Shown: positions 28,074 to 36,099 of the stretch, in pieces
How the letters are laid out: each line of letters opens with the position of its first letter
Position numbering within the stretch: position 1 is the first letter of the stretch
NCBI GenBank assembly: GCA_963818925.1
Contig: CAWFTN010000001.1
Span: 2,480,001 to 2,544,000, forward strand
DNA length: 64,000 nucleotides
Reading direction: 5' to 3'
Source: JAMXLG01 sp963818925
Lineage (GTDB): Bacteria; Vulcanimicrobiota; Vulcanimicrobiia; Vulcanimicrobiales; Vulcanimicrobiaceae
The notes under the pieces: model-generated
Told to the model about the DNA's origin: nothing
Seen by the model: only the letters and a program-made list of their open reading frames with translations
Database searches by the model: none
Translations under genes and position numbers: made by a program

Positions 28074-28847
28074 TTAACCGAGCCATTCGGGCGCGCGCTT
28101 TTCAAGGAATGCGCTGATGCCCTCTTGCGCGTTTGCAAGCTGGGCATTTCGGACCATAACATCTTTGGTGTACGCGTATGCCGATGGTTGATCGAGGTCG
28201 ATCTGCCGGTAGAACGCGCTTTTTCCGATGCCGACGATCTCGCCGCTCGCCTCCGCGATCTTTCCAGCCAACTCGAGCGACGCCGCCCGCAAATCGCCAG
28301 GCGCGACGACGCGGTTTACGAGTCCCCATTCGAGTGCGGTGCTTGCGTCGATCATCTCGCCGGTCAGCAGCATTTCCATCGCACGCTTCTGCCCGATCGA
28401 TCGCGAGAGCGCAACCATCGGCGTGCTGCAAAAGAGCCCAATCCGCACGCCCGGCGTCGCAAACCGCGCGGTGGTCGACGCGATCGCCAAATCGCACGTC
28501 GCAACTAACTGACATCCCGCCGCAGTGGCAACGGTATTCACTTCCGCAATCACCGGCTGCCGAAGCGCTTGCACGCGCGTCATCAACCGCACGCACTCCT
28601 CAAAGATCTCTTCATACGCGTCCGGCTGACGCCCACACAACTCCCGCAAATCGTGCCCCGCCGAAAACGCCGCCCCATCCCCCGCGAGAACAACGACGCG
28701 CATATCACGATCCCCATCAAGCTCCGCAAACGCAGCATCGAGCTCGCGCATCAGCTCGAGCGAGAGCGCATTTCTTTTGTCCGCCCGCCGCATCGTCACG
28801 ATCGCCGTCGTCCCCACCCGCTCGACGGAAAGATTCATCAACTTCAC
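28074..28847 (-). CDS. Enoyl-CoA hydratase/isomerase family protein
   Basis: 257 aa from GTG at 28847 (GAGG 5 nt upstream); the ATG three codons later is an alternative. Crotonase fold: oxyanion-hole segments VLAGDGAAFSAGHDL and NTVATAAGCQLVATCDLAIA, then TPGVRIGLFCSTP. The usual Glu pair of hydratases is not clearly conserved, so hydration of fatty enoyl-CoA is only one option in this diverse family. A T-run terminated hairpin precedes it and the structured RNA follows it. Confidence 0.87.
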   Translation of the reverse strand: MKLMNLSVERVGTTAIVTMRRADKRNALSLELMRELDAAFAELDGDRDMRVVVLAGDGAAFSAGHDLRELCGRQPDAYEEIFEECVRLMTRVQALRQPVIAEVNTVATAAGCQLVATCDLAIASTTARFATPGVRIGLFCSTPMVALSRSIGQKRAMEMLLTGEMIDASTALEWGLVNRVVAPGDLRAASLELAGKIAEASGEIVGIGKSAFYRQIDLDQPSAYAYTKDVMVRNAQLANAQEGISAFLEKRAPEWLG

Positions 28848-28863
28848 GCTCACCTCACAAAAA

Positions 28864-28973
28864 CATTTTGCCCCGAGCTTTGGTTGGTGGCGAGGCGACC
28901 GGTCGCGAAGTGGACTCTGGTCCACGAAGCGTCCGGTCAACGAAGTCCACAAGCCAAAGATCGGGGCAAAATG
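28864..28973. repeat. 110-bp composite palindrome directly 3' of tRNA-Val
   Basis: Outer arms 28864-28883 and 28954-28973 match in 19 of 20 positions. Inside, GACCGGTCGC (28897-28906) faces GCGTCCGGTC (28929-28938, one mismatch), and the apex is GTGGAC-TCTG-GTCCAC (28910-28925). On the minus strand the hairpin ends in TTTTT (28863-28859), so it can act as a large terminator of the tRNA transcript. Its size and layering exceed a normal terminator; it may be a REP/MITE-like palindrome. Confidence 0.7.
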
Positions 28974-29044
28974 GGCGATGACGGGCTCGAACCGCCGACA
29001 TCCTCCTTGTAAGGGAGGCGCTCTCCCAGCTGAGCTAATCGCCC
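28972..29044 (-). tRNA. tRNA-Val (anticodon UAC)
   Basis: Full cloverleaf on the minus strand: acceptor GGGCGAT/ATCGCCC, D stem GCTC/GAGC, anticodon stem CCTCC/GGAGG with loop CTTACAA (anticodon TAC), T stem GGCGG/CCGTC with TTCGAGC loop, discriminator A. CCA is not encoded. Its 5' half is duplicated at 33793-33843, marking it as an integration target. Confidence 0.96.
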
Positions 29045-29057
29045 GTAGCTTATCCTG
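29007..29057. repeat. attL-like direct repeat (tRNA-Val anticodon loop to upstream flank)
   Basis: 51 bp matching 33793-33843 with a single mismatch (A/G). It covers the anticodon loop, the 5' half of the tRNA and 13 bp upstream. The two copies bracket a 4.8-kb gene-poor, IS-containing segment, as expected for an integrated element. Confidence 0.8.
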
Positions 29058-29476
29058 ACTGAGTTTTTTCGTTAGGCGACGTCTTCGGTCGCCGTTTTTG
29101 ACCCTTGTCCGGATCCATTCGGACCGGTGAGATAGAGGGAGCGCACCTCTACCTTGTCCATGCCGGCACGCCGCGCCTCCACTCGTCCGTTTTGGCAGCT
29201 AAGCGTCAAATGCCGTCAACTACCCGGCCCTCGTTGTTCAAAGCCGTTGAGGCCCGCTTCAATCAATCAGCGACCTCGGCGGAAAAGACCAACATAGCGT
29301 AGGACGCGCGGCTGCGGCCTCGCGCAGTTGACTGGTCAATAGGCTCGCTACCTTTACCGGCAACGTGCGCAGGCGACCACCAAAACGATCGTTCGTCAAC
29401 GTCTCATGCAGGATGATATGCAAGGCCAGACATATGCAATTTGAGCGCTTTTCGGCCGAACCTTGAAATCAGTGTC
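29058..29476. other. Island left end, no recognisable gene
   Basis: 419 bp between the left repeat and the IS. A short plus-strand hairpin GGCGAC/GTCGCC with T5 (29075-29099) could terminate incoming transcripts. A 65-codon plus-strand frame (29105-29302) has no recognisable domain and is not called. Confidence 0.5.
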
Positions 29477-29516
29477 TGGAGTTGACCCGCTTTCGCGGAG
29501 GATTGCGATTTGGACA

Positions 29517-30346
29517 TCAGGCGGCTTGACTCATCCGCCGCTCGTAGTTGTTTGGTGAGAGATAGCCGAGGGCTGAATGCCGGCGATGCGGATTGTACCA
29601 GCCTTCGATGAAGTCGAAGATCGCGAGTGAAGCTTCTCGTTGCGTCTTGAAGCTATGCTGCACGAGAAGCTCGCATTCGAGTGTTGCATTGAAGCTTTCG
29701 CACATCGCATTGTCGTAGGCATCGCCAACCGAACCCATCGACGGCTTCACGTTTGCCTCGCGGCAGCGGGAGCCGAATGCAATCGATGTGTACTGACAAC
29801 CCTGATCGGAATGATGTATGACATCCTTGGGCTTGCGCCGATAGAGCGCCATATTGAGCGCTTCGAGCACGAGTTCGGTACGCAGATGATTGGCCATCGC
29901 CCAACCGACGATTTTACGGCTGCATGCGTCGAGCACAACCGCAAGATACAAGAATCCGGCCCAAGTCGGGATATAGGTGATGTCGGCAACCCAGAGTTGA
30001 TCTTGCCGTTCGGCGCGGAAGTTGCGGTCGACGAGATCTGGTGCCGGTCGCGCGTCGCGATCGCGCACAGTGGTGATCGTTCCCTTGCGTCGAGAAGCTC
30101 CAAAAAGGCCGCGTTCTCGCATCAATCGAGGATGCGTTTACCTGAGACAGCAATACCATCGTCGCGAAGCTCAGCGTGAATGCGTGGGCGCCCGTAAGTC
30201 GATCGCGATTGACGATAAATTGCCTCGATGCGATCCGCAAGCAGCAGATCATGCTGACGACTCGACGACATCGGACGCTTACACCATGCATAGTAGCCGC
30301 TCGGCGAAACGGAAAGAACGCGACAAAGCAACGTGATCGAATGCAT
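29517..30346 (-). pseudogene. IS3-family transposase OrfB (DDE integrase domain), single-base frameshift
   Basis: The N-terminal part (30346-30122) contains MHSITLLCRVLSVSPSGYY and ends after SGKRILD. The C-terminal part (from about 30125) resumes with LMRERGLFGASRRKG and carries the catalytic residues in WVADITYIP, HHSDQGCQYTS and YDNAMCESFNATLE. Adding one base near 30122-30126 would restore a single frame of about 275 codons, so the copy is probably inactive unless complemented in trans. Confidence 0.85.
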
Positions 30347-30360
30347 CGCCTGGTTCGCCC

Positions 30361-30672
30361 TTATGAATCCGAAGAGCGCTCCGGGATCGTATGCGTTTCC
30401 CGAGCAAACCAGGCTGCGGCTTTTTTTAAGATGGCCTTTTCTTCTTCGAGTTCACGCACGCGCTTGCGCAGTTGCGCGAGTTCTTTGCGTTCCTCGGTCG
30501 TCAGCCCATCGGTGCGACGGCCAGCGTCAAGGTCGTCTTGCTTCACCCAATTCACAATCGATTGGCGAGCGACGTCGAACTCTTTCGCGAGCGACGCAAG
30601 GCTGCGGCCCGATCTGGCGAGGTCAACGATTCTACGCCGAAACTCCGGCGGATACGAGGGGCGCTTTGCCAT
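30361..30672 (-). CDS. IS3-family transposase OrfA (helix-turn-helix protein)
   Basis: 103 aa from MAKRPSYPPEFRRRIVDLA (30672); an ATG at 30708 is an alternative. A helix-turn-helix (LASLAKEFDVARQSIVNWV) is followed by a leucine-zipper-like segment RKRVRELEEEKAILKKAA. The A7G run within the zipper end allows -1 frameshifting into OrfB. It binds the IS ends. Confidence 0.88.
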   Translation of the reverse strand: MAKRPSYPPEFRRRIVDLARSGRSLASLAKEFDVARQSIVNWVKQDDLDAGRRTDGLTTEERKELAQLRKRVRELEEEKAILKKAAAWFARETHTIPERSSDS

Positions 30673-30974
30673 GGGGAGACCTTTCTCTGTAAGATTGAAA
30701 GTCTCCACGAGACCGGATCAACTCCACTCGGCGGAAGAAAGTCACTTGTCGTAGCCAGCACTTCCACCGCAGAGACTCCGCACACACCGTATCCCATGTT
30801 ACTTCGCAGCATCGATTTTGGATGCCACAAGATCACGCCGAGCGTAACACGCAACCACGCGGACAACGTCGACGATTTAGCGCTGAAACTCATCAGCGTA
30901 TTGCGCATTTTTGGGGTTGCGTTGAAAAACGATGTGTCGCCGATGAGTTATTATGCGCCACGCCTACTGTCCGT

Positions 30975-31835
30975 TGCAAGTCCCGCAAACGGGCGCGGCA
31001 GTTTCTCAACGGAGATATCTGCGCGCTATCAGCGCAGGGAGCAAGCCTTTGTGCTTCCTCATTGAAATGGTCGTGAACGGCGTATCGACGCACAAAGTCG
31101 CAGCAATTCCAAAGCCCTGTGCGGAGCGTCGTTTTCCAAGTGGACGGTGAGCCGGCTAACAGCACTGCTTGATGAGCCGCCAATGCGTTCCTTCCCCCGC
31201 TTGATGGGGCACACGCGTTCGTCATCTTGATGTATGTTGACGACCGCGCAATGAACAGAGCGTCGTCAGCAAGAAGGCATTGATTGCGTGCGGTGTTCGC
31301 GTGGGCGGCAGCGCGATGTAGTGAGTTGCGATCGGCGACGCCGAGCTTCGCGACCTGTAATTCATTGTTCGCTTCGCTGCGTAAGCGCGGATTATCCGGT
31401 GTAAACTACATCGTTTGACAATGAGTCAGGTTCCGTCGAAGCCGCGAGCAAAAGCTCTGCTGGTGCAACGTAACAACGCCGCCAGGTCCATCTGATGCCA
31501 AATATCGCTAGGCACTATTCAAAGGACATTTCGAACACCGGCGATCGCGCCGAAGCAGAACGAAGACGAGACGAGATATTGACGAGATTTGCAAGAGCGC
31601 CGCTAAGCTGCCTGCCTTGAAGCACATTTCGAGGATGCGATCGCACTATTGATCTTCCTGGAGAATAGCAGGCGACTGCGCACGAACAACGTGCTTGAAC
31701 GGCTCAATCAGGAGATTGTCGACGAGGACGTGAATTCGCGTCTGTCCGAACGATGCGTCCGTGTTGCGGATGGTCGGTGCACCCCTTGCTGAGACGACCG
31801 GAAGCTTGGCAAGAACGCCTCTGCCATCGATAGAC
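30975..31835 (+). pseudogene. Decayed IS256/Mutator-family transposase
   Basis: Fragments in all three plus frames line up in the right order with Mutator transposases: STEISARYQRREQAFVL, IEMVVNGVSTHKVAAI, TVSRLTALLDEP, VVSKKALIACGVRVGGSAM (about 31269-31320), FEDAIALLIFLENSRRLRTN followed by NVLERLNQEI (to about 31717), and SVLRMVGAPLAET. Several frameshifts and in-frame stops separate them. The middle section with the catalytic residues is mostly lost. Function is gone; it marks old mobile-element activity in the island. Confidence 0.75.
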
Positions 31836-32438
31836 TAATGTTACGAATGGCGCGCAGTTCATGTGCTCGAGGCAACGATAACTGACTCGGAATACCTCGA
31901 CTAGACGATGGCAAATCCCCCGAATGCATATGAACGTCGCCAAAGCTGGTTGCAAGTGTAGCTGCAAGGAGGGGGTGGAACGGAAGCGCCAATTGCCTGA
32001 GCCGAGCGGTTGAATCTAGGTGCTGCAGGTAGCCGATCGGTTTTTTAACGTCGAAAGCAGGCCTCCGTGATATTCTCTTATTCCGCGGGTGTTGCCGTGA
32101 TGGTGAAGCGTTCAAAATTTGCTTGGGCGATGCACCGGTGAAATACTCAAGCAATTTCTTGACGAATTCGTAGAGAACCGTCTGATGATAAAGCAAGGGC
32201 GGCAGTATCTCAGCTTAGCTATCGAACGGCGACACTGAAAATCTTCCGTTTCTCAAGTTACTTTTTTAAAGCTTCGTGACGGACAGTGACAGTCTTACGA
32301 AGTTGCCTGCTGTGGCTCCCGGCGTTGCTCAGCGCAATGTACTTTTCTTTCGGCTGCGGAAAGACGAGCTCCCGACGTGAGCGCTCTAAGAAACTAGCTT
32401 AATTCAATCGAGACGTCGAAGCGCAGTGCTGAGTCTAG
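31836..32438. other. Island interior without a supported gene
   Basis: 603 bp with stops in all frames at short intervals. A 162-codon minus-strand frame (31708-32196) overlaps the transposase remnant, has no recognisable motif and is judged spurious. Probably eroded mobile DNA. Confidence 0.45.
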
Positions 32439-32672
32439 GTGGCGAAGGAAAGCGCCGTTGATGTTCCACTGGAGGCCGACGGCTTGCCTGTAAAATCGCT
32501 CCGCGGTGCTAGATGCAACGAGCCGCCACTCCATTTTCGGTTCCTGATCCTCGAAGTTCACGTCGGAAGCCTGTGGCGCAACTCAAGGTACGATAGCGGA
32601 GAGTTCATCTGCTCCATTGGAGAGAAAAAGGAGGTTGCGGCGTTAGAAGATGCCGCGTGCAAGTATCGGTAG
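32439..32672 (+). CDS. Small hypothetical protein or C-terminal gene remnant in island
   Basis: 77 codons from GTG at 32439, ending 24 nt before the GTG chosen for the next gene. The second half (LHFRFLILEVHVGSL, SGEFICSIGEKKEVAALED) looks like ordinary protein, the first half less so. No family recognised. It may be the tail of a longer gene truncated on the left. Confidence 0.3.
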   Translation: MAKESAVDVPLEADGLPVKSLRGARCNEPPLHFRFLILEVHVGSLWRNSRYDSGEFICSIGEKKEVAALEDAACKYR

Positions 32673-32696
32673 TTGCTCGTTGTGTGGGGAAATTTA

Positions 32697-33305
32697 GTGG
32701 ACACCATCATCACACCAATTAGTGCTTCTCTTGACGTGCTGGACAAGACCGCGGGCCTTTTGAGTAGAGTCAAAAACCAGATCGTTGCTGACGTTCCCGG
32801 CGCGCGAAAAGAGCTCATTGACATTCTCGAGAGTATCAAAGGTCGCTACAAAGAGTTCCTCGACAAACTTGTAGCATTCATGAACCTGCCGCTGGACGAC
32901 CTAAAAGCAGCGCGCATTGAACTGGACGATATTGTTTATAGCCACGCGCTCGAACTGAAGATAAAGGAGGTCAAGTTGCGTTGCGGCCGCATCGGTGATG
33001 CCTTGAAAAAGCTTCAAAAGCCGATTCGCGATCCGGAGTTGCTGAACCTGATTGCAAGTTTCGGAACCGCCGACGATGAGTTCGTCAACGCAATGAATGA
33101 CGTTAATGACCGGGTTATGAAGATCGCCAAAGAAGTACTTCGCGCAATCAATTCAACCGATAGGCAGAGCGCCGAACGGATCCTTGATGCAAGCCGCCAG
33201 GGATTAAATGAAGCGCGCTCCGAGGCATCCACGATTCTCAATAAACTTCATGAACTAGCGCTGGACTTCCAGAGCCAGGCGCAAATGGGCGAACTTAAAG
33301 CATAG
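32697..33305 (+). CDS. Hypothetical all-helical island protein
   Basis: 202 aa from GTG at 32697, preceded by GGGGA about 6 nt upstream; an in-frame TTG at 32673 is possible. Composition is heptad-like and charged (DKTAGLLSRVKNQIV, ARKELIDILESIKGRYKEFL, ERILDASRQGLNEARSEAS), predicting a coiled-coil or helical bundle with no signal peptide or membrane span. Codon choice and base composition are more AT-rich than flanking genes, consistent with transfer. It is the only intact non-transposase gene of the island; function unknown. Confidence 0.55.
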   Translation: MDTIITPISASLDVLDKTAGLLSRVKNQIVADVPGARKELIDILESIKGRYKEFLDKLVAFMNLPLDDLKAARIELDDIVYSHALELKIKEVKLRCGRIGDALKKLQKPIRDPELLNLIASFGTADDEFVNAMNDVNDRVMKIAKEVLRAINSTDRQSAERILDASRQGLNEARSEASTILNKLHELALDFQSQAQMGELKA

Positions 33306-33957
33306 TAATTGTATCGCTGATACGTCGCCTTCAGTCTGACGACGCTCGACTACGTTGGAGTCATTCAGCTTCCCCCGTATCGCTTTCCCGATTTGGCGCA
33401 ACACCTTGACGCAAATGGCTAGGGCAATGGCGTGCGGGTCCAGACATGAGCGAACATCCTCCGTTGGCGCGCCAGCAGGATGACACCGTGGCGGCGGGCG
33501 CGGTCACAAGCGAACGCGGGCCGCCGCCATAAGCGTCCAGTGCGTATCGGAATCGACGCCTTTCAGGCACGGGCTGACAACGGCTGACGATTGCTGATAA
33601 GCCTGACAAAAACGCGTTTGGCGTTGATAAATTGCGGTCAGCCCGCCCCCGTTTTTGCCCTCGGTTCTACCCTTGTCGACGGTGCATTTTGGTGCATTTT
33701 CGATCACTGAAGGGCACTGGCGGGCATTAAAAGGCACCGATTTCACGAGGAAACAGTGCTATCACGAAGCGGCCAACGTAGCGACGGCCTATTTGTAAGG
33801 GAGGCGCTCTCCCAGCTGAGCTAATCGCCCGTGGCTTATCCTGTGCGGTCTTTTCGTTACGCGGCGCGTGAAAGGCCTTTCGCTCTTACACGAGCGCTCG
33901 AAAAGCTAGCCGCGTTCAAGACCTCTGCTTGCCGATCGCCGCATACTGAGCGCATCC
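33306..33957. other. Island right end and att flank, no gene
   Basis: 652 bp without supported coding sequence. Contains a perfect tandem GGTGCATTTT duplication (33681-33700) about 100 bp from the right tRNA repeat, resembling recombinase arm sites, and the repeat itself at 33793-33843. No integrase gene is visible. Confidence 0.5.
33793..33843. repeat. attR-like tRNA-Val 5'-half fragment
   Basis: Matches 29007-29057 in 50 of 51 positions, with weaker similarity continuing about 20 bp further. It is a non-functional tRNA fragment lacking the 3' half, left by integration of the 4.8-kb segment. Confidence 0.8.
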
Positions 33958-34770
33958 ATGAGAAATGTGGTTTTCTTCCTCTTTGCGTTCGCACTTGCGG
34001 CTGTGCCGTCTCAAGTCTCACGCGACGGCGTTTCCGTCCCGATGCGCAATGAGGACGGCGTCTTGCTGCTCTCCGGCGCGATCAACGGCGTTGGGCCCCT
34101 GCTCTTTACGTTCGATCCGGGCGCGAGCGATACGTATACACGGTACGCCCGCGAACGTCTGAACGGCCGTCAACCACAGACCGTGTGTTTTTCGTCGGCG
34201 TGCTTCCCGGCAGGCATGCAATACTTTGCCGACGATCCATCGCAGCTGTTTCCGCGCCACGATTCTTCCCTAGGCACGATAGCGGGCAGCATCGGTCCCG
34301 CGCTTCTGCGGCACTACGTGGCACGCATCGATTATCGTGCCAACGCGTTCACACTTATTCCCGCTACGAGCTTTCAGCCTCCGCGGGGCGCGCAGCCGCT
34401 GCCCGTCAGTTCGGATTCAGCGGAGATGCCCGCCATTGCGGGAACGGTTGACGGCCGGAGCGGGTTATTCGAACTCGACGTGCGCGCGCCGACTTCAATG
34501 CTCTTCACACCGTTTCTCGAGCGGACCGGACTACGTGACGCGTACGCTGCAACTCCCGTCGTAAAAACATCGGCGACGCTCGTCGCACATGCGATACGAA
34601 GCGTACGCATCGGCGGCACCGAGCTTCACGACGTTCCGTTTTGGTTCTCCACAGCATCCAGCGGCAAGTTCGCAGCGGGCGATGTCGCGGGATTGTTTGG
34701 CAACAACGTGCTGTCCCATTTTGTGGTAACCATCGATCTGCCGCATCGAGTAGTCTACTTAGGACACTGA
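33958..34770 (+). CDS. Secreted retropepsin-like (aspartyl protease-fold) protein, active site altered
   Basis: 270 aa with a signal peptide (MRNVVFFLFAFALAAVPS). Two lobes: the first has FDPGASDT where DTGA is expected, and ends VARIDYRANAFTLIP; the second has LFELDVRAPTS at the corresponding position and ends with GLFGNNVLSHFVVTIDLPHR, typical of bacterial retropepsin-like proteins. Loss of the D-S/T-G triplets suggests no protease activity, perhaps a binding role. It overlaps cysC tail-to-tail by 12 bp. Confidence 0.65.
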   Translation: MRNVVFFLFAFALAAVPSQVSRDGVSVPMRNEDGVLLLSGAINGVGPLLFTFDPGASDTYTRYARERLNGRQPQTVCFSSACFPAGMQYFADDPSQLFPRHDSSLGTIAGSIGPALLRHYVARIDYRANAFTLIPATSFQPPRGAQPLPVSSDSAEMPAIAGTVDGRSGLFELDVRAPTSMLFTPFLERTGLRDAYAATPVVKTSATLVAHAIRSVRIGGTELHDVPFWFSTASSGKFAAGDVAGLFGNNVLSHFVVTIDLPHRVVYLGH

Positions 34771-35310
34771 GACCGCCGTCTCTTGCGCAATGAAGCGAGC
34801 GTCTTCGAGCGCACCGAGGATCTTTGCGACGCATTCGTCTACCGATTCGCGCTCGCTGTCCACGATCACGTCGGGCGCGGATGGTTCTTCGTACGGATCC
34901 GAGACGCCGGTGAAATGTTGGACCTCGCCGCGCAACGCTTTTTGGTACAAGCCTTTCACGTCACGCCGGACGAGCTCGTCGATCGAACAGCGCACGTAGA
35001 CTTGCAAGACGTCCCCGATGCGCTCTCGCGCCGTGTTGCGCGCTTCCTCGTACGGGGAGATCGCCGCGGTGATGACGGCTATGCCGTGACGCACCAGCAG
35101 TGCGGCGACGAACGCAATCCGCGCGATATTCGTATCTCGATCTTCGCGGCTGAAACCAAGTCCCTTCGAAAGATGCGTTCGCACCTGATCGCCGTCGAGA
35201 ACTTCGACCGCGACGCGGCGCGCGCGTAACTCCGTCTCGAGGCGCTGCGCGATCGTGCTCTTTCCCGCGCCGGAGAGTCCGGTGAGCCAAATTGCAAAGC
35301 CGTTTTGCAT
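34759..35310 (-). CDS. cysC: Adenylyl-sulfate (APS) kinase
   Basis: 183 aa. P-loop GLSGAGKST, then DGDQVRTHLSKGLGFSREDR, VITAAISPYEEAR and GLYQKALRGEVQHFTG, all APS-kinase blocks. Phosphorylates APS to PAPS. Last gene of the cysH-cysI-TSUP-cysC operon, 24 bp after the TSUP gene. No ATP sulfurylase gene is present in the window. Confidence 0.94.
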   Translation of the reverse strand: MQNGFAIWLTGLSGAGKSTIAQRLETELRARRVAVEVLDGDQVRTHLSKGLGFSREDRDTNIARIAFVAALLVRHGIAVITAAISPYEEARNTARERIGDVLQVYVRCSIDELVRRDVKGLYQKALRGEVQHFTGVSDPYEEPSAPDVIVDSERESVDECVAKILGALEDARFIAQETAVSVS

Positions 35311-35334
35311 CGATGTATAGCTCCGCGCGTGACG

Positions 35335-36099
35335 TTAGATGAGACGCGAACCGACGAAGACGAGCGTCACCGCCACGGCTGGACGCAGCCACTGCGACTC
35401 CAGCCGCGCGCATAACATACTTCCGACGAAAATCCCCGGCAACGACCCGGCAAGTAGCGTGATCGCAATCCCGACATTGACGTCACCCATCGACCATCGT
35501 CCGGCGGCCGCGGTCGGAATGAGCAATGCCGCGAATGCAATATCCGAACCAACGAGACGCGCGAGTCCGATCGACGGCAGCGCCATCGAGAGCAGCGGGA
35601 GAGTCACGGATCCGCTGCCGATCGACGTCAGCGTTACGATGAAGCCGACGAGGGCACCGATCGCGGCGATCCGCCACGACGGTAGCGCGGCCGGCTCGAA
35701 CGGCGGCGAATGTCGCGCGATCAACGGGCGCGCAAAAATGACGCCGGCCGAGAACAGCAGCAAAGCGCCGATTGCGCGTCGCGTCCACAGTTCGGCGATC
35801 GCAACATCGAGATGATGGCGAGACCACAACAGAACTCCTACGCCGGCAAACGCAGCCGGAACACCGCCATAGAGCAACTGCAACACGATACGGCGGTCGA
35901 TCGTTCCTTGGCGTCCGTGCAGATACGCGCCGTAAAGTTTTGTCGGAACGCTATAGAGCAAATCCGTTCCGACGGCGACGAGGGGGTTAATGCCCAACAC
36001 GATCACCAACACAGGCGTCATGATGCTGCCGCCGCCGACGCCCGTTAAACCGACGAGCATGCCGACGAAAAAGCCAACGGCGACCAGTTCGGCCGTCAT
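35335..36099 (-). CDS. TSUP (TauE/SafE) family membrane transporter, likely sulfur anion
   Basis: 254 aa with about eight membrane helices. Paired TSUP motifs: GLTGVGGGSIMTPVL in the first half and SIGSGSVTLPLLSMALP in the second. The start overlaps the cysI stop as ATGA. Sits between sulfite reductase and APS kinase genes, so sulfate, sulfite or sulfide transport is likely; direction is not determinable. Confidence 0.87.
   Translation of the reverse strand: MTAELVAVGFFVGMLVGLTGVGGGSIMTPVLVIVLGINPLVAVGTDLLYSVPTKLYGAYLHGRQGTIDRRIVLQLLYGGVPAAFAGVGVLLWSRHHLDVAIAELWTRRAIGALLLFSAGVIFARPLIARHSPPFEPAALPSWRIAAIGALVGFIVTLTSIGSGSVTLPLLSMALPSIGLARLVGSDIAFAALLIPTAAAGRWSMGDVNVGIAITLLAGSLPGIFVGSMLCARLESQWLRPAVAVTLVFVGSRLI

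Larger units (their letters stand above)
29477..30726 (-). mobile_element. IS3-family insertion sequence, about 1250 bp, frameshifted
   Basis: Ends are imperfect inverted repeats beginning TGGAGTTGA[C/T]CCG at 29477 and reading outward to 30726. Contains orfA and an orfB with DDE motifs. A typical A7G slippery site for -1 frameshifting lies at 30427-30420. No clear target duplication: the three flanking bases are GTC on the left and CTC on the right. Confidence 0.85.

Noticed and set aside
29105..29302. 65-codon frame at the left island end
   Set aside because: No family, weak start context, low-complexity Arg/Ser/Ala content.
31708..32196. 162-codon minus-strand frame in the island
   Set aside because: Antisense to the decayed Mutator transposase, no motif, no ribosome site.
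33504..33746. 80-codon minus-strand frame near attR as an integrase remnant
   Set aside because: No recombinase catalytic residues (R, HxxR, Y) can be found.
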